Below are positions 32,806-46,010 of a stretch of DNA of 64,000 nucleotides, piece after piece. Below the pieces are notes generated by a model. That model did no database searches. It had not been told where the DNA came from and saw nothing but the letters and a program-made list of their open reading frames with translations. The stretch is from positions 24,892,501 through 24,956,500 of the forward strand of contig NC_084761.1 of assembly GCF_028858725.1 (NCBI RefSeq). Reading direction: 5' to 3'. The position numbers and the translations under genes are program-made. This DNA is from Colius striatus. Its lineage: Eukaryota > Chordata > Aves > Coliiformes > Coliidae. Position 1 is the stretch's first letter, and each line of letters opens with the position of its first letter.

Positions 32806-34277
32806 CACCTACTGCCCTTGCTCAAACCACATTCTACAGTAACTTGCACATGGTCACTTCCATGGTTACGCATTAACTGCTCCCAAACATTTCTTCTGTT
32901 TCACACTTGGTCATTTTTAGAGCCCTCTAGATGTCAGAATCCCAGTGAAATATAAAATCTACTCTTTAAAGCTGTATCTGAACTAACTGTCAGAAGATAG
33001 TTAATCAAAGATTTCTGTAATGTTTGTGTTGAAATTTATGATTGAAATGAAGCAAAAGGATCTTAGCATCTCCCATGCAGTATCCCATATCTTAAAGTCA
33101 TGTAGTTTAATGTTCCATTAAAATGACATAATTTAACAAACAAACAAACAATTAAAACAACATCCAAAACCACTGATTTTCCCAAACTCACAACTCACAC
33201 TAGTGTAACATGGATACCAAGCTATTTGAAATCAAAGAGTGAAGAGTTTCTAAGCTAGCTCCCTAATTTGGAAGAAACAATAAAGCTTTATCATTCCCAA
33301 GGGCATTTTAAACTAAACTCTTCAGGTAATGTACTGGAATCTGGGTGGATTGCCTTCTCTTTCTGTACAGAACCCTTTATGAGCAAATAATCAGTTTTTT
33401 TCTATTACAAAAAGCACAGTTCAAAAACACAGAGCAAATTAAGATACAATAACTATTTTTCTATTAACAAAATCTAATTTTTTGTACACAGTCATAATGT
33501 TGAAAATGTAACAAATCTTTACTTGAAAAGCAATGCCTATTCTGAGTCAATGCATGGCTTGCTTTCCACTCATGAATCAATCTTTGGATGTATACAGAGA
33601 TATAACATGGTCCAAATGTCAAATACTTACTAATATTCATGCTGAATCCAGGAAAATAGGTAAGCTTAGCTATATTTTACAGTTTAAAAAGAAAAAAAAA
33701 ATATCAGACCTATTTCACCAATATGCCAAACAGTAGTGTAAGACAGTGGCAAGAACACGGACGAGCATTTAAAGCTCTACGATCCCTGATAATGGAGATA
33801 CTCATTTTGACTTGGAGAAAGAAAGCCTCAACCTTCTTCTCATCTGCACATTAAGTGTTCCTCCATGACTGCTCAGAGGGAAGATACTGAATGTTTTCTT
33901 TCTTGGCAACAGGATGCCTAAGGACCACAAAAAATATATAATGGAGACAACTTATAGAAACAGCTCTTCAGAAGGACTGTGACTGCAGTACAGCTGATCA
34001 ACTGATAGTCACTGTTGTATATAAAATCTCCAGATAGAGAAAGGTTGTGTAGAGATTTGAGGGCAGTTGAGATTAGATGACTATTTAAGTAAGGGGATTA
34101 AAAGATCTGCTATTTATTAGACAGACTGTTCTGTTCTTTTCTGTCTTTTCTTACTGTTTAGATAACTGTGTTAATTACAGCAGCAAAAAAATGCATAGCA
34201 AAGTACTTGAGAAATACAAATATTTTTCTCTCTTGTATTCTGCCATCTCTCAGAAAAGGTAATTGTGGAAATTTGGC

Positions 34278-34297
34278 TTTTTTTTTTTTTTTTTTTT
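34278..34297 (+). repeat. poly(T) run, 20 nt
   Basis: Twenty consecutive T lie within the 13.4-kb intron (A20 in the transcript). No retroposed body is recognisable next to it. Confidence 0.9.
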
Positions 34298-34709
34298 AGG
34301 ATGACTACAATAACTGTGCTATAGCTGTGTTTTCGCTGAGCAATTTGAAATATGATACTCTCTCTCATGACCCTCAATGTCTTTAATTCATGCCTTCGAA
34401 ATTCAAACACTCCAACAGTTGTCAGTACTCAAATATTTAATTAATTCAGATGACATTTTTATGTTCTAGGGCTTTTGAATGTAGAAGTTAAAGCTTTCAA
34501 CAGTTTGTAAGCAGATGAGCGTTGACAGGTAGGAGTTGTACCCCTCCTCCCTCTCTTCCTCCATCCCCCAGTCTCTTTAAAAGGAAAGGAGGACTTTTGC
34601 TTTCCAAGGATGTTTTGAGTTTGTCAGAAGGATTAACAGTGTCCTTTAGAAATTAACCATGGAGACCACAGTACCCAATGTGTAAGACCTTAAGAGCTTT
34701 CAGTAGATG

Positions 34710-34720
34710 CCAGTAGAGGG
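34710..34720 (+). promoter_or_regulatory. weak CTCF-like motif
   Basis: CCAGTAGAGGG fits the first ten positions of CCASYAGRKGGC, but the final C is replaced. It lies within the 13.4-kb intron, in a motif-rich stretch that also contains a TTTACGTCA word at about 34733-34741. The evidence is weak. Confidence 0.15.
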
Positions 34721-37700
34721 TAATAGTATGACTTTACGTCAACATGTTACGCTAAAAAAGACTGACTTTGAGCAGCTGTTATGTACTCTAAGCTTTCAAA
34801 GCCCTCTGCTGTTCGAAAATTTGAGTTTGCTATGTAACACAGACCACAAGCTTTGACTTGACATTGATGCTTGGTGATGTCGTATTTTTCTAAATTATAC
34901 ACGCAACTTCTCATGCATTTGTGTCACTAGTAATTGTCAAGAAAAAAAAATCTTAAGAGATGAACCCAAGTAATTTTACTGTTGCTCTCACTCTTTATGT
35001 TTTTTCTTTTGCCTGATTTTTGTAGCTTGCATGCTCAAAATATACATGTGCCTTTGAGCTTATATAAGCAACTCTTTCCACTATGTATACACATTTTAAA
35101 AGTGCAACTTACTTTCTACCTCAAAGATTTTGGGGATTTTGCAAAGCTAACTGTGAGTCACTTAAAATAAATCTGCATTTGGAACAGCCAAGTTTCTTAG
35201 AATAAATGTCTTAGTCCCTCTGTAACCAGTCCAAAGATGAGTTTGTGCCACCATGTAAAAAATATGTGGATATTTGTAATTGTTCCGAGTAAAAAATAAT
35301 TTGTACTTTAAAATTATTTGATTTGTGAACAAGAGAAAGATTCCCCTCATTTGTCATCAGCTATGTGAAACTATGTCTAAGTTTATCTATTTGCTCTGAA
35401 TTCCAGTGAAATTAAAGATAAAAGTTAGGACGAACTACTCTCTGGAAAGGGCCTAACAGTTCTGATCTTGCCCATCAGAACTGAATTAATTGCCCTTGGT
35501 TAATGCATCTTTTTTATCTCTTTACTGTATCAAGAGCCTAGGCAAGTAAATATGTCTGAATTTACAGACAGCAGATTTTGGCAAGATTATTACAATGCTG
35601 CTTGCTAGCTTCTTTATCTCTGGTATAAATTAACTTCCCTCTTTGCTTCATAACTAGACTAGACAAACACAATTCATGTTACCAGTCAGTTTCTCATAAG
35701 ACTTACTTCAATACCAGATTTGTCAACGAATATTTGGGAAATAAGTGTTCCTCAAGTCTTACATAGTCTATTCTACTTTAAGTTCTGTGAAATAAATGGG
35801 AATAATGGATCTTTTCTCCAATACTGTGTGATGTAAATGGCATAAGTTGAAAACAGAGAATCAACAGGTCTGAAATTACTAATGCTAAATGTACATATCC
35901 CACACACGGAGGTTGTGATAAAAGCTCCTGGGAAGATGATATTATCTATCAGAGCTTTCACATTTGTCTGCAATCAAGCAAAGATCACCAAAAAATCAAT
36001 TATAAGCCTTGGAATGTTAAATTTCTCATCAACTCATGCACAATAAATACTCGAAAATTTCCAGACATAAAACTTGTCATGAGTAAAGAAATGGATCTGT
36101 TACAAGGAGATTAAAAGTAAGAATAATTAAGAAATTAAATGCTGTTGCAAGTCATATATTTCTATCTGAAAGAAAAGTATTTCTCTTCTAACAAATCACA
36201 ATTTCTTCTTGCATTTACTGCTAGAAGCAAGCTTATAATATAGGGAGTCAATAAGGAGTCAATGTGTGATAACATGATAACAAGAGAGGGCACACATTAG
36301 GTAAAGTTGTTGATGTCGATTAAACAGCTATGCCATTTGCACTCTGCATTTTTATATAAATACAGACAGAAATATCTTGTTTGGAGACAATGACACCAGG
36401 GGTAACATACTTAAGTAAATCGGTGCACTGTTTTTTTAATATAGTGCCTTTTCATTGCAGTCACTAGTAGAGTAAGTTTCTGAACATATTATTTCCCAAA
36501 GTGAGGGTTAATTTGTTTGGGATTTTTTTTAATGATTTATATTTAAAAATATGGATAATACAAAGGGAAAAAAATCCTGTAATTTCCAAATACACTATGA
36601 AGCTTCAAGCCTAACACTTTGCATTTGGAAAATATCTGAAAAAAGGTCTGACCTTCCACGTTATTGTTTGCAACTCTCACTACACCGTAACTGAGACTAG
36701 GATCTGTACTTTTTACTTAAACATTTCACCCAGCTTTCTCCTTTAGCATAGTATCAAAATCCAGTAGACATGTTAAATACATTTTAATTCAACAGCTTGT
36801 CCAGTCAATATGCCCAGAAGTAATGCTGTGAATGCAAAAATAACTTAAGAACAACGGCTATCGTTAAAAAAGCAAAACATTCAATGCAAATGTAATTAAT
36901 GCTATGTTTACCCTCAAGTTACAGCTGGCTGCCACATCCCTGCTGTCCAAGAAGAAACTGATCAACACATTAATGGCACTTTTGTACAAATAACCCCAAA
37001 TAAATAATCCTTGGATAAATTGCAATGGATTTAATATAATTCAAAGTCTAGACATTCTACTTCCAGATTTTATATGAGCAAAAGCAAAGCTTTTAACATA
37101 ATAAAAATAAATTTAACCCCAATACAAGGATTACAAAAAACAATTCCATGATTGAAAACCATATGGGATTTTGATCTGACAACATACTATAATAGAATTG
37201 GTATCTTTTTTTTTCCTCAAGTATGAACATCTCTAGCTTGAAATTACAATACCTACTGGACCTTAATGTAGCATAAACAGTTAAACACCAGGTTCAACTC
37301 AGGATGGAGTTTCCTATGAGACATTTGCAATCAAAGGTCTTGTAAGTTACTATTTACAGCAAGTTTAGCACTCAGATCTCCCAAATCCATATATCCCTGG
37401 CAGCAAAAAAACTAACAAACAAAACCAAATACATATTAGTTCTTCAAGGTTTTGGTGGCTACATCTAGACATTTAATAAAGACTTTGAAACACATTGAAA
37501 TTAGCCATTTGTATTTCTAGTTGCACACTGTATTTTGCATTTCCTGTAGTGTCTTTAGCTATAAAAAGAGCTAATTACAAAATAAGGTTGAAACCTGATA
37601 TAAACAACAATGTTAGTGATTACCTTGAAACAATGACCTCAAGTAACACCAATCAAATATGCATTTTAAAGGTGAGAAATATATTTCAATCAAATGAGAC

Positions 37701-38383
37701 AAATGAAACATGCAACAGACAAACAGTCATAATCTGAAAAGACACTATGGAGTATCTGAAGACACCAGCAAATCAAAAAAAAAAGAGGCACAGAGAAGAT
37801 GGTCAACAGTATGCTCAAGTATGCATTTGATGAACTACTACCCTTAGTTTTGGAAGGAGTCTCAGAGCTCTCTCAAACTATATATGAGTATTACTACCAA
37901 TTATTTCTGTTAAATTTGCAATCATATTTATTGCCCTCATTCCCATGTAGCTTGTTTAGTCACATGCATAGAATTATCAGGTATGTATGTTTGCCTTCAT
38001 ATACAAATTCCCTGGCTTTACAGCTTAATTGGAATTCAAGTGCTGTATTAAGGAATGAAGAACTTGAATTATGCAGCAAAATTATCAAGGTGGGTTTTAA
38101 TACTCTTTAATATGTCCATGCTTGGTCAGTTGGGGGTATTGAGCACCAGTGGTCTAGATCAACACTCACATCAGAAGAGGACAGTACAGATGGCACTGAA
38201 CACCTCACATCATGTGTATGTATGTAAATTACAAGGAATTGTTTTCTTTGGTTTTCTTCAAAAATTAACAAATATAGCAATGTGTTCCCTCATAATCTTC
38301 TACTGACTATTTATCATCTTCTAAATACAGCTTCTTGTCAGGTGCTGAACTACTTATAAATAAGGAATAGATTATTTCTTTTT

Positions 38384-38403
38384 AAAAAATAAATAAATAA
38401 ATA
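38384..38403. repeat. (AAAT)n microsatellite
   Basis: A run of AAAT units lies in the 13.4-kb intron. Confidence 0.85.
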
Positions 38404-38529
38404 TACAAGCGTATTATTTCAAACTGTCAATTTTGAGAACAGTTCTGGTGAAGTATATTCCTTTTAAAAGGCCAAAATTAAGACTGGGGCAAGGTATCAT
38501 CCAACTGTGGTGGAAAGAAGGCAGCTCAC

Positions 38530-38580
38530 CTGAGGAGGAATTTGGAGGCAAGGGGCCATCTGGATCACACATGCAACATT
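38530..38580 (-). other. exon-like island: possible in-frame 51-nt cassette exon
   Basis: On the gene strand, a pyrimidine-leaning stretch ending in ggtgtag is followed by 51 nt closing at CCTCAG|gtgagc, a strong donor. The flanking PRDM5 exons join here in phase 1. In that phase the 51 nt are open and would insert 17 residues (ECCMCDPDGPLPPNSSS) into the linker between F7 and F8, leaving the frame intact. It lies in a GC-richer island (about 38430-38660) with open frames on both strands. No such exon is known to me in PRDM5, and pseudo-exons of this quality do occur by chance in 13-kb introns. Confidence 0.2.
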
Positions 38581-41500
38581 CTACACCAGATAACCAACAG
38601 GACAGCCCAGAATGGGAATTGCAAGAAAGCTTTTTAGTCGAGAGATAATCTGGGGTGATTACAGCATTCAACAGCATGTAAAGATGGGCAAAAGGTTAAC
38701 GGATATAACAAAATTATAATCTGTGACATATGCTTTAGAACATTATCTGTTCATATAGAACACTTCATAGCTTTACACATATATCCTCAGCTGCTGCTGC
38801 TCTGCACACGGTGTTCCCACTCTGTACAGAATTTAGTTTATGCACTATACAAATATGAATACACAAACACACCATAGATACACAGAACTGAATTTCTTCC
38901 ACGTGCAAAGAACTTCATTGGGAATTAAAATAGAAGTTAAATAGGAACTCAAAGAATAAAGTGATTTCAACAGAAATTAAACTAGAAAATGCTATAAAGC
39001 CAAGTATTGAATGAAGATCAAATAGTCACACTTTAAGAAAAAATTCAGTAAATTTCACAACCTCAGTGTTCTACAGCATGTCAAATGGCCCTTGAGAAGA
39101 CAAACATTTCTTTGAAATATGAAATTTCCTCTTGTGTAGAAACAGTAGTTTTCTAGATATCAAGTAGCATTTTCAAAAGCATTTAGAACCATAGGTGTCT
39201 TAAATATTTTTATAATTTTGACTAGAGATTCTAGGAAGGGAAAATAAAGAGAGAGTAACGAAGAAGCTTGGCCAACTGTAGCAGCTAGCTTCTCTCTTTA
39301 CGACACCTGGACTAGTCTTAATCTGGATCAGACAATAAAAACAGTTATCTGGCCCATATAAAATTCTGGCCTGCCTAATCTTCAACCATGAAACACTCAA
39401 AATGTAGCACTTTAGAAAGTATAGAAGTACCCACACCAAGAACCAAACAATTTTGTGATGTGAAAGATAAAATACTTGTGGACATCAGGTGAGACAAGAT
39501 TCAGAAACATCAAATACACATGTATTTCTACACTCATAGTCAGGTAGATAAAGAAAGGTATAGCTCTTTGACTGCTCTGAGGAGAATAGTCCTGTTGCTT
39601 GAGAGAAATGGAAAAACAGTACTCAGGTATGGGTCAGTTAGAGATGTTTCTTCCTTGAACTTGCCAGACTCTGAAGACAAGAGATTAAACATTTCTGCTT
39701 TTTTTTTCTTCACTGCCGATAAACAACATTAAGCTTGTGTTGCTGTGTAGGCTTTCTAACCAAGCTCCAATATCTGTGTATTTTCCAGGCACAAGGGAAA
39801 ATTAGAATTGCTTTTGTGTAAGACAAGGAAATGCATTTCCCTTTCACTAAAAATGGTCACATATTTAAGAAAAAAAACAAACATTGAATGCTTTTCTTTT
39901 CAAAGTCAGAGTAAACCAGATTGCTTTAACCACATTTTTCTATTAATACTCTTTCTTGTAAGCACTTAGCCATCTCTTCAAGGTATAGTTGTTTTCATTG
40001 CTGAGACAGTTTGTTGTCTGAAAATTTTGGACTTTATTCAGAAAATTTAGATTACTGATAATTAAAGCCAATACTCAAAATGATTGGCCTATCTGTTTGA
40101 TAAAAAAAATCGTGATATAATTAAAGTTTTAGCTATTTGTAATGAAATTAACTACAAGGACTAGCAAAGGGCACTACAAAATAAGACAGCTATCTGAATC
40201 TGTAAAGCATTAAAAAAAACTACTGTTATTACTTACTTAAGAGACTCATATTAGTCCTGCAGTGGTATTAAGAATTTAGTCACAGAAAAAAACAACCCTA
40301 ACATACTTACTCTAAAGAATAAACCAGTTCAGTGGAAGTAAGCAATTTGGTTTCCCTATGAATGGAGCATTAACATCTATGACTTCAGTGAACCCAATGG
40401 TTGACCTAATCTTTTAAAGCATATACATTAATCAATAATTCATTCGATCTAAAGAAGTCACTAGCATTCAAATAATCTCTCTTATAAGAACATTTCTCCA
40501 TTCATGCAAGCAAACAAGAAGAAGCTGACAGCTGCATGAAACTTTACAGGTACTTTTAAAGATTGAACTGTTGTCTGAAGATAAATAGGACAATGATATA
40601 TAAACTGAAAGGTTTAGAAATGCAGAATCCTTACCTTTGAGGCCTTCTGCAAGCTCCTTTGTAAATTCAGTAGATAAAAGAGAGATCATTTAAAAGTTAT
40701 TGAACAGAAACAACCTATCTTTAGACATTTGCAAGCTGTTCACTGACTAGATACAGAGACATTTTTTCACATACTCCATTGTGATGAGAGGAAGCTCCTT
40801 CAAGCTTCCTTCCCTTTTATCCTCTTTTTCTAGTGTAAGAAAATATAAACTATTTATAAGCTAATTTGCTAGAATAAGGATCCTGACTGTATGTTATTTT
40901 CTAGTATACTCGAATAAACAGTTGCCTGTTTTAAGAACTTTGGAGATGTTTTTACATTATAATAAATAAGTTATACTGTCATTCAACTAATTGCTTCCTT
41001 CAGCTACTTTGAAGACTTTTATGTCACTAGATGACTGAATTACTGCTAATAAGCAATGATTTTTATTGTAATGACCACTAAAATTTTGTTTGGTTGCTCA
41101 GGAATTTTTACATGAAAATTTGCAAAATTTGCACCTAGATTTTTATACAGTTGGACCTTAAATATCATTTTAAAGAGCCTCAAATGCCTAGTTAACAAAA
41201 TTGTAGAAATGTGACTACAATGCCAAAATTAGGATCATAATGACAAGCTTTCAATGCGGAGGATGACAGGTACCTTAATAAGGCAATCGGCACCTAAGCT
41301 ATAGAGGACAAGTGTGATGAAATGTATTCACAAACTTACAAAACAATTTTTCATTATGAATATAGAAATTGAAAAGGTAACCTTGTGTTGACACAAAGGA
41401 TTTGGAAGTCCACAGTCTGAATGTTTTTTTACTGTTTTAATGTAATCTCTAGGTATTATTTCTTATTCATGTATATGGATGCAAATTTACAAAGAACCTT

Positions 41501-44500
41501 CTCAACTCGTGCTTACAAAATAAAGCCACTTTTTCCCCATAGCAGAGAATGTAAGGATGACACATTAAGTCATGGCTTTTAAATGGTATAGAATAGACAC
41601 ATGACTCTTCAGAAAACACTTCAGGCAGATGTAAATTCATAGATATCTTACTGGCTTTTTATCAAGTTTCTAACTAAATGTGTTGGAAAATGTAAAACAA
41701 GGTTACATTTTAACCCACATTTGCACATGCAAGCATTTTGTGGAATAAATGTATGGTACTAGAGATACTAGAAAGGACATAATTATAGTTAAAACATTCA
41801 ATTATCTTAACTTAAAAATAAATTAACCTGCAAATAAATACCCTCCACCGATGGAAAGGATTGAGATGTAAGTAGTTAGGAAAGCAACATTATCAATACC
41901 AGACAGATAACATGCTTACATACATTACATAGACACAGACAAATCCATACACATGACACAGCAATTAGCATATTTACATATCTATCTATAAGGCAACTGC
42001 GAAGCTGCATAAACCACAGTCAGTAACTGTTAACACTGAAAGTTGCTTCAAAACTTTAGGGAAGTAATTAACCTCCTGGCCTCCAGTTTTCAAGCACAAG
42101 GAGCAGACCATAGAATTTCTTTTACGATTTATGAACAAGCCAAGGAATTTATACCACAGTCAGAGGATTCTTTTGCTGAATTAACCCAAGTTCCCTCTGA
42201 CCCTAAGAAGTCATAAACCCACAGGATACAGCAGAGGGAGAATGTACTATAGTGTTTCAGCTGACCTACAGAGAGCTGTCTCTGTCATGCCAAGGCTGGA
42301 ATCCCAGATGATGAATTACAGAGCAATATGCTAAGTTCAGATGCAAACATCAACCCCTTCCCTCTATACAAGCACATGCAGACATGTTCACTCACCCTAA
42401 GCAGCTCAGTTTCTGCAAAAGGCCAAGTACTGTTATGGCTCATTTATAGAGTCTTACTCCAAGATAAAAGAGGGAAAAACCCTGCTTATCAAAGAAGCAT
42501 GCATACATTTGTGAGTAACAAAATTTAAGAACACATGCTGCATGTTAAATTAAATCCAAAACCCCATTGAGCTTCTCTATTTGTATATGGAGTATTAACC
42601 ATATCAAAAATACAATTCCAAAGTAGAATCAGGAGGTTACACAAGAACCACAACTGTTATGAAGAACAGCTTTATGAATAAAAAAAGGATAAAAAATTGA
42701 TACACAACTAATCTTTAAAAAAACTCTGCCTGGCTTTACTTTGTAAATAGAGAACCAAGTCTCTTATACAAAGTAGCTAAGAAAACAAAGTCTAGTTAGC
42801 CACCTCCACAGAAAACAGGATAACACAAACCTCTGCACCGATACCACAAACCTAATCAGCTGTAACCACTAAGACATAAAGGTCTTGGCAATATTTACAG
42901 TTCCAATGTACTGCTTAGTTGCACCAAAAGCTTAGCCTCAGCTGAAGGCTTATTCACAAAGATGAATCATCAGACAGTGGCTGCTTGGTTCACTTCTAGT
43001 TGAGAAAGAAAAGTGATACTTTGAAGTTTGACCAGAAAAAAAAAAAAGGCATAGTTTTGAATTGATTAGTTCAAAACCACAGAATTTAACAGATACCAAG
43101 AGCATGAAGTATTCAACACTGCATCATTTAGAAACAAAACATCCACCACTGAATTAAGTAAGCTTGTGGCTCCACTCTTTGATTAAGTGAAAATTTCTTA
43201 CTACTTGGAAAATCCTTGAAAAACTGCCAAGGGTTTTCACAATGCAGTGAACTTTATTAATAAAAGCCACCAAATGAGTCCTCAATTTCCCAGACCCACT
43301 GAATATTGGACTAAAATTCCCTCTGGTGATTAGTTTGCTTATATTATGATCTTGAACAACTTGGCTGAAGTCTTCAGGTCCAGCACAGGTCAAAGCCACC
43401 TCTCCAGAAGTAAGTGAATCTAAACATTGCATTTTCACACTGAACACTGCATAAGGCATTTTGCCATATAACTTCCAGATTTTTTTTTTCTTAACCACTA
43501 GTCATATTTTAGAAGCAATTCCCCTCCCCATCTTTTCTTTTTTTTCTCCAAATTTATCAGGATAATAAAAAAAATGGTCAGGAATCACAATAGAATGTCA
43601 AAAACAACCACAAAAATGTATTTCAGTTGATTCTCACAGGGATGGATGTGAATCCCCAAATTCTCCACCAAAAATGTGACTGACATCACAATAGCAGCTA
43701 GATTAGAAGAGAAAGGATAGGAGATTATCATGGGTCATTATGAATGAATTCAGCAAGTCTGAATTAGTAACTCCCTTTAAAATGAGAGCTTCTATCTGTT
43801 CAGGTCAAGAAAGAGGCCTTGAAGGTTTCCATCCTTCTGTAATGTTCTTCTTTCATGAATTGCTTTCACACTGTGTATTCTAACCTGTATCATCTCCTGG
43901 CAAGGCAGTATTTAATTTAAAAGTGTACAAGTGTTTACAAGTGTACTTTCTACATTAAGTAAGTTCAAAATGTCACAGTTTACTGCTTCTCATATAATAG
44001 TGGCAACAAACTTTGCAAGGCTCTGTGGTTAAGGCTAGAGGTCTCTGGTGTGCGGTTTCATCAAATTCACCTTAGCCTAAATTTAGGAAAGCCTGCTTGA
44101 GGGAGCTGAAAACTTAAATGTAACTGGTAGCAGCATACGTGTGAAAAGTATTTTCACTCATATATCTATAAAGCACTTTCCAAAAAACTATCTACACTAC
44201 CAACTTGAAAATCTAGGGCTTTTTTCCTCTGTGCAATATGATGTGCAACATAGATAGTACACAGAAAACATACATAAAAGTTTAAGAAAAGGTCCTGTGA
44301 AATAAGAAGAAACGAAAACATCAAACTAGTAAAAACAATAAAGTAGATTTGCCTGCAAAAAGCACTGGAATGTGAAACCAGATATTTTAATAAGAATTGA
44401 AGTAACATTTTGATATTCATTTAAGCATTGGAAAAAAATTTCTAGAAGTCCTAATTTTCATTAAAGTCTAGAATGACAAAATATCAGAAAATTAAAGGAT

Positions 44501-45688
44501 AATATAGTTCCTCACGGGATGGTAAGCTGAAGGTAAAGAAATATCCATAATTAAAACTGCAAAATAACTTCATGAAAAAAAGTTACTGCAGATTATAAAT
44601 GCAAAGAGTAATTTTCATAGAATCCTAGACTGATGTGCTGAGTGACTAGTAATACTACTGAATTGCTTCCTTTCACTCCTCTCTACCTGAAGAAGTATAG
44701 TTCAGATGGGTAAATTGTTGACCCCTCAAAAAGGCACAGTCCCCAAGGGCTCTCTAAATCCTTATACTATATGCTCCATGAGTGTTGGGAGGATTTTTTT
44801 TCTTCCTCTTCTCTGCATCTTCAGTGTCTTCTGTGTCTATGATCATACAGTATACACAAACTACTTAAGCTGAATGCATATACAAAAGCTTATATGTGTA
44901 TGTTTTTATACAGCTGCTATGAAGGATAAACGTTCCAAGCATGGAATTAAGTAAAGAATAAGAGCATAAGATAAAAGTAGTTCTAGCCTTTTAACCTAAC
45001 TGCAGGACCAGGCTAAAAATTTGCTAGTGTCTATAGCAGTCACATTCAAAAACCACAATATATCAAAAACCAGTAAAACCTATAACATTAAGAGGTTGTC
45101 TTGATAGACTGAAGTGATTAAGACTTTCCAAAACATAGTAGAAAGCCAAATGATTAAAAACACCAATTCTGTCATCTCTCTGCAAACCAAATTTGCTTAT
45201 GTGAAGTGAATGGAATGTCACAGGAAGGCTATTTGTTAACTGATGCTTTGACTGCCAAAGGCAAATCTGTACCACTTTATGTCAGAAACAAAGAAACCTC
45301 TTTTAGTTGCCTACTCACAAAAGAAACCTATCAACATGACAATATGATTAATGTATTTTCAGTGTGTTTACAGAAGCATATACACAACAGATAGGGGAAA
45401 CGGTAACACAATGAGTGGCACTATAAAATAAGTTGCAGAACTCAGACCCAGGAACAGCAGGAGACCAGCAGAATGAGTCAGATGCTGCAACAGAAAATAA
45501 ATTTTGAGTTGAACCACAGCCAAGGTAGAATTTTCTCATTTGGATAACACATAGGTTGTGACAAGGTCAAAACACCTTAGCAACCACAGAGGTGAATGAA
45601 CTCATATGTATACAGATATATTCTTATTGACATATATAGATATTCATTTAGCATTACAGTTGAGAATAGAATCTGGTTTTGGACATTA

Positions 45689-45795
45689 ATCATAGACTCA
45701 TATAATCGTAGAATGGTAGGGGTTGGAAGGGACCTTTAGAGATCATCTAGTCCAACCCCCCTGCAGAAGCAGGTTCACCTAGATCAGGTTGCAGT
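45689..45795 (-). mobile_element. CR1 LINE 3'-end fragment
   Basis: The plus strand reads CATAGACTCATATAATCGTA, then GGTTGGAAGGGACCTTTAGA and GATCATCTAGTCCAACCCCC, the reverse complement of the avian CR1 3' end. It is a 5'-truncated copy of about 107 bp. It lies 121 nt downstream of the PRDM5 exon at 45917-46010, in the same orientation as the gene. Confidence 0.92.
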
Positions 45796-45884
45796 ATGTA
45801 AAATGTCTGAAAAAGATGCTGTGTTAGGTCTACCTGTAAATCTGCATTTATGCTTGTAGACAGATAAATTGTGGACATTATTCA

Positions 45885-46010
<126 letters not shown>

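Noticed and set aside
32643..32873. Minus-strand open frame with Ser and Pro runs
   Set aside because: The runs are produced by reading the poly-C/polypyrimidine side of the G21 tract. It is simple sequence, not a protein.
34278..34297. T20 run as the tail of a processed pseudogene
   Set aside because: No retroposed body or target-site duplication could be recognised beside it.
37799..38110. 103-codon open frame on the plus strand
   Set aside because: Antisense to PRDM5, no family resemblance, and chance length.
40159..40174. Third CTCF-like motif (CTAGCAAAGGGCA)
   Set aside because: Two mismatches at important core positions; not above chance.
43154..43498. 114-codon open frame on the minus strand
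   Set aside because: No recognisable domain, no acceptor or donor in a phase fitting PRDM5, and a Lys run from an A-rich stretch.
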